From: Sulfurovum sp.
GTDB taxonomy: Bacteria; Campylobacterota; Campylobacteria; Campylobacterales; Sulfurovaceae
Assembly: GCA_021159425.1 (NCBI GenBank)
Contig: JAGGRU010000127.1
Span: forward strand, 1 to 8,299
DNA: 8,299 bases
Direction: 5' to 3'
In this document: piece after piece, positions 5,756 through 8,299 of the stretch
Layout of the letters: the number at the start of each line of letters is the position of its first letter
How positions within the stretch are numbered: the first letter of the stretch is position 1
Program-made: the position numbers and the translations under genes
The notes under the pieces: model-generated
The model's input: the letters and a program-made list of their open reading frames with translations, nothing else
Told to the model about the DNA's origin: nothing
Database searches by the model: none

Positions 5756-5765
5756 TCAGTTTTTT
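5735..5765 (+). terminator. Possible ftsK terminator built from the REP right arm
   Basis: The hairpin GTTTGGCA-G-TGCCAAAC (5735-5751) is followed by six T residues at 5760-5765. The eight bases between stem and T-run are more than a textbook intrinsic terminator allows, so termination may be weak. No better terminator is seen between ftsK and acnB. Confidence 0.35.
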
Positions 5766-5839
5766 GTAACCATCTGACACATCCAGAACAACTACTTTAT
5801 GCAAACTTATAATTCAAATAACTATTAACCTCCTTTCGA

Positions 5840-5845
5840 TAAAAT
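5840..5845 (+). promoter_or_regulatory. Candidate acnB promoter -10 box
   Basis: TAAAAT in the context TTTCGATAAAATTAAG would start transcription near 5852, about 28 bases before acnB. A closer match, TATAAT at 5808-5813, could also serve with a leader of about 60 bases. Neither has a good -35. The gap after the upstream repeat doublet supports acnB having its own promoter. Confidence 0.4.
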
Positions 5846-5879
5846 TAAGCCACAAATTTACACTAAATAGGAGACATTA

Positions 5880-8299
5880 ATGTCATTACTAGCAGATTAT
5901 AGAGCACACACAGAAGAGAGAGCAAAACTTGGTGTTACCCCATTGGCACTGACAGCTGAACAAACAGCAGAGTTGGTAGAATTATTGAAAGCAAGTCCAA
6001 TTGCAGATGCAGAGTTTGCAATGGAGCTTTTAACGCAAAAAGTACCGGCAGGTGTTGATGATGCAGCCTATGTAAAAGCAGCATTTTTAAATGATGTTGT
6101 TCAAGGTGATGTATCTTGTGACGCGATCGATGCTGTAAAAGCAGTATCAATTTTAGGAACAATGTTAGGTGGATTTAACGTTCAACCTTTGGTTGCTGCA
6201 CTTAGTATTGACGGTGAAGTGGCTCAAAATGCTGCTGAGCAACTTAAAAACACATTGCTTGTATATGATTCATTCAACGATGTTAAAGCACTTATGGATG
6301 CTGGAAATGCATTGGCAAAAGAGATCGTAGAGTCTTGGGCAAATGCTGAGTGGTTTTATAACAAACCAGCAATGGAAAAAGAGATCACTGTAACTGTATA
6401 TAAAATTCCTGGTGAAACAAATACAGATGATCTGTCTCCGGCTTCTGAAGCATTTACAAGAGCAGATGTTCCTCTTCATGCGAACTCTTTCCTGATCAAC
6501 AGAATGGACAATCCATTGGACACAATGGTAGAGTTAAAGAAAAAAGGTCACCCTTTGGCATACGTTGGAGATGTTGTAGGTACTGGTTCAAGTAGAAAAT
6601 CAGGAATCAACTCTGTACAGTGGCACATGGGTAGAGATATTCCAAATATTCCGGGTAAAAGAACAGGTGGTATTGTTCTTGGAGATATTATTGCGCCGAT
6701 CTTCTTTAACACAGCAGAAGATTCAGGATGTATACCTATTCAGGCACCAGTGGGTGACTTAGAAACCGGCGATGTGATTACTGTTAAACCTTTTGATGGT
6801 GTCATAGAAAGAGATGGAAAGGTTGTATCTGAATTTAAAATAGAGCCAAATACACTTCCAGATGAAATGAGAGCGGGTGGGCGTGTTCCACTTATCATTG
6901 GTAAAGGTCTTACAGCAAAAGCAAGAGAAGCGCTTGGCATGGATGCTGGAGATATTTTCATGACTCCTGATGTTCCAACAGATAATGGTAAAGGATTTAC
7001 CCTTGCGCAAAAAATGATTGGTAAAGCCTGTGGAATCGAAGGTGTTAAACCGGGTACATACTGTGAGCCAATAGCAACAACTGTGGGTTCTCAAGATACA
7101 ACCGGACCAATGACAAGAGATGAAGTTAAAGATCTTGCAGCACTTAACTTTGGTGCAGATATGGTAATGCAATCGTTCTGTCATACAGCTGCTTATCCTA
7201 AGCCGGCAGATATTAAACTTCAACACACACTTCCAAAGTTCTGGACAGAGAGAAAAGGTTTCATTCTTAGACCAGGTGACGGTGTAATTCACTCATGGTT
7301 GAACAGACTTTGTCTTCCAGATACAGTAGGGACAGGTGCAGACAGTCATACAAGATTCCCAATAGGTATCTCATTCCCGGCTGGTTCAGGTCTTGTTGCG
7401 TTTGCAGCTGTTACAGGTATGCTGCCACTTACTATGCCTGAGTCTGTTCTTGTTAGATTCTCAGGAGAAATGCAACCGGGAATTACGCTTAGAGATATGG
7501 TCAATGCTATTCCTCATCAAGCGATCAAAGATGGTCTTTTGACTGTTGCCAAAGCAGGTAAGAAAAATATCTTCTCAGGACGTGTTCTTGAAATCGAAGG
7601 TTTAGAGCAACTTAAATGTGAACAAGCGTTTGAGCTCTCTGATGCATCTGCAGAGCGTTCAGCTGCTGCATGTACAGTTTACTTGGACAAAGAGCCAATT
7701 ATAGAGTACTTAGAGTCAAACATTGTTTTAATTGAAGAGCTTATCCACCAAGGTTACGAAGACAAAGCAACACTTCAAAGACGTGCTGACAAAATGAAAG
7801 CATGGATTAAAAACCCGGAACTTCTTAAAGCAGATGCTGACGCAGAGTATGCTGCTGTTATCGAGATCAATATGTCTGATATTAAAGAGCCTATCTTAGC
7901 CTGTCCAAATGATCCGGATGATGTTAAAACATTAACAGAAATTAGAGAAGCAGGACTTAGAACAGAGATTGATGAAGTATTCGTTGGTTCATGTATGACA
8001 AACATTGGTCTATTTAGAGCCAATGCAGAAGTACTAAGAGGCGAAGGTGCAGTAAAAGCTAAACTATGGATCTGTCCTCCAACTAAAATGGATGAGAAAA
8101 CACTTCAGGAAGAAGGGTACTACTCAGTATTCGGTATGGCTGGAGCGAGAACAGAAATTCCTGGTTGTTCACTCTGTATGGGTAACCAGGCTTCTGTTGC
8201 ACAAGATGCATGGGTATTCTCAACATCTACAAGAAACTTTGACAACAGACTTGGTAAAGGTTCACAAGTGTATCTTGGATCTGCTGAGCTTGCTGCTGT
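5880..8299 (+). CDS. acnB: Aconitate hydratase B, C-terminus cut off by window edge
   Basis: Iron-sulfur enzyme that interconverts citrate and isocitrate in the oxidative or reductive TCA cycle; AcnB enzymes often also act on 2-methylisocitrate. 806 codons are present of about 850-865 usual, with no internal stop. Domain order is that of AcnB: an N-terminal HEAT-like helical domain (about 1-160), the swivel domain with GTGSSRKSG (234-242), then the catalytic domains with [15 protein letters not shown]. The three cysteine ligands of the [4Fe-4S] cluster are C705 (GSCMTN), C763 and C766 (PGCSLCMGN), close to C710, C769 and C772 of the E. coli protein. The ATG at 5880-5882 is preceded by AGGAG (5869-5873) with six bases between, a strong ribosome binding site. 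In a chemolithotrophic Campylobacterota host it would work in the reductive cycle, but that is inference. Confidence 0.97.
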   Translation, partial: MSLLADYRAHTEERAKLGVTPLALTAEQTAELVELLKASPIADAEFAMELLTQKVPAGVDDAAYVKAAFLNDVVQGDVSCDAIDAVKAVSILGTMLGGFNVQPLVAALSIDGEVAQNAAEQLKNTLLVYDSFNDVKALMDAGNALAKEIVESWANAEWFYNKPAMEKEITVTVYKIPGETNTDDLSPASEAFTRADVPLHANSFLINRMDNPLDTMVELKKKGHPLAYVGDVVGTGSSRKSGINSVQWHMGRDIPNIPGKRTGGIVLGDIIAPIFFNTAEDSGCIPIQAPVGDLETGDVITVKPFDGVIERDGKVVSEFKIEPNTLPDEMRAGGRVPLIIGKGLTAKAREALGMDAGDIFMTPDVPTDNGKGFTLAQKMIGKACGIEGVKPGTYCEPIATTVGSQDTTGPMTRDEVKDLAALNFGADMVMQSFCHTAAYPKPADIKLQHTLPKFWTERKGFILRPGDGVIHSWLNRLCLPDTVGTGADSHTRFPIGISFPAGSGLVAFAAVTGMLPLTMPESVLVRFSGEMQPGITLRDMVNAIPHQAIKDGLLTVAKAGKKNIFSGRVLEIEGLEQLKCEQAFELSDASAERSAAACTVYLDKEPIIEYLESNIVLIEELIHQGYEDKATLQRRADKMKAWIKNPELLKADADAEYAAVIEINMSDIKEPILACPNDPDDVKTLTEIREAGLRTEIDEVFVGSCMTNIGLFRANAEVLRGEGAVKAKLWICPPTKMDEKTLQEEGYYSVFGMAGARTEIPGCSLCMGNQASVAQDAWVFSTSTRNFDNRLGKGSQVYLGSAELAA

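Noticed and set aside
6759..7292. Minus-strand frame of 177 residues rich in C, H and F
   Set aside because: It is antisense to acnB; the composition is what the complement of acnB codons gives, and no ribosome binding site or family match supports it.

Overview
The window looks like a chromosomal housekeeping segment of a Campylobacterota (Epsilonproteobacteria) member, possibly a Sulfurovum- or Sulfurimonas-like free-living relative. This rests on the low GC content and on the minus-strand order ubiX-coaD-tmk-hisS, which I recall from Campylobacter jejuni. A 739-residue FtsK, a 191-residue thymidylate kinase and an AcnB-type aconitase also fit. The genus is an inference.

Layout: positions 1-2895 hold a minus-strand cluster read right to left: ubiX (flavin prenyltransferase), coaD (phosphopantetheine adenylyltransferase), tmk (thymidylate kinase) and hisS (histidyl-tRNA synthetase, whose C-terminus is cut off by the window edge). 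coaD and tmk overlap by one base (TAATG). Positions 3044-3273 hold two minus-strand tRNA genes, tRNA-Leu(CAA) then tRNA-Gly(TCC), both with encoded CCA. A short divergent regulatory region (3274-3432) leads to plus-strand ftsK (3433-5652, TTG start), the DNA translocase of cell division. acnB (5880 to the window end) follows after a 227-base gap and is cut off at its 3' end.

The genes are ordinary core functions: cofactor, nucleotide and aminoacyl-tRNA supply, chromosome segregation and central carbon metabolism. I found no new gene system. The unusual content is in the gaps. Three compact doublets have the form GTAG-palindrome ... palindrome-CTAC, which matches REP doublets (REPIN/BIME), the non-autonomous elements mobilised by REP-associated tyrosine transposases (RAYTs). 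Two share a 20-bp arm and sit just 5' of the ribosome binding sites of hisS and coaD. The third has a different arm and its GTAG foot supplies the ftsK stop codon. A fourth palindrome without a GTAG foot lies at the predicted 5' end of the ubiX mRNA. No RAYT gene is in the window, so mobility is inferred from structure only.

No gene-free stretch exceeds 300 bases. Promoter calls are visual matches to -10 hexamers and are tentative.
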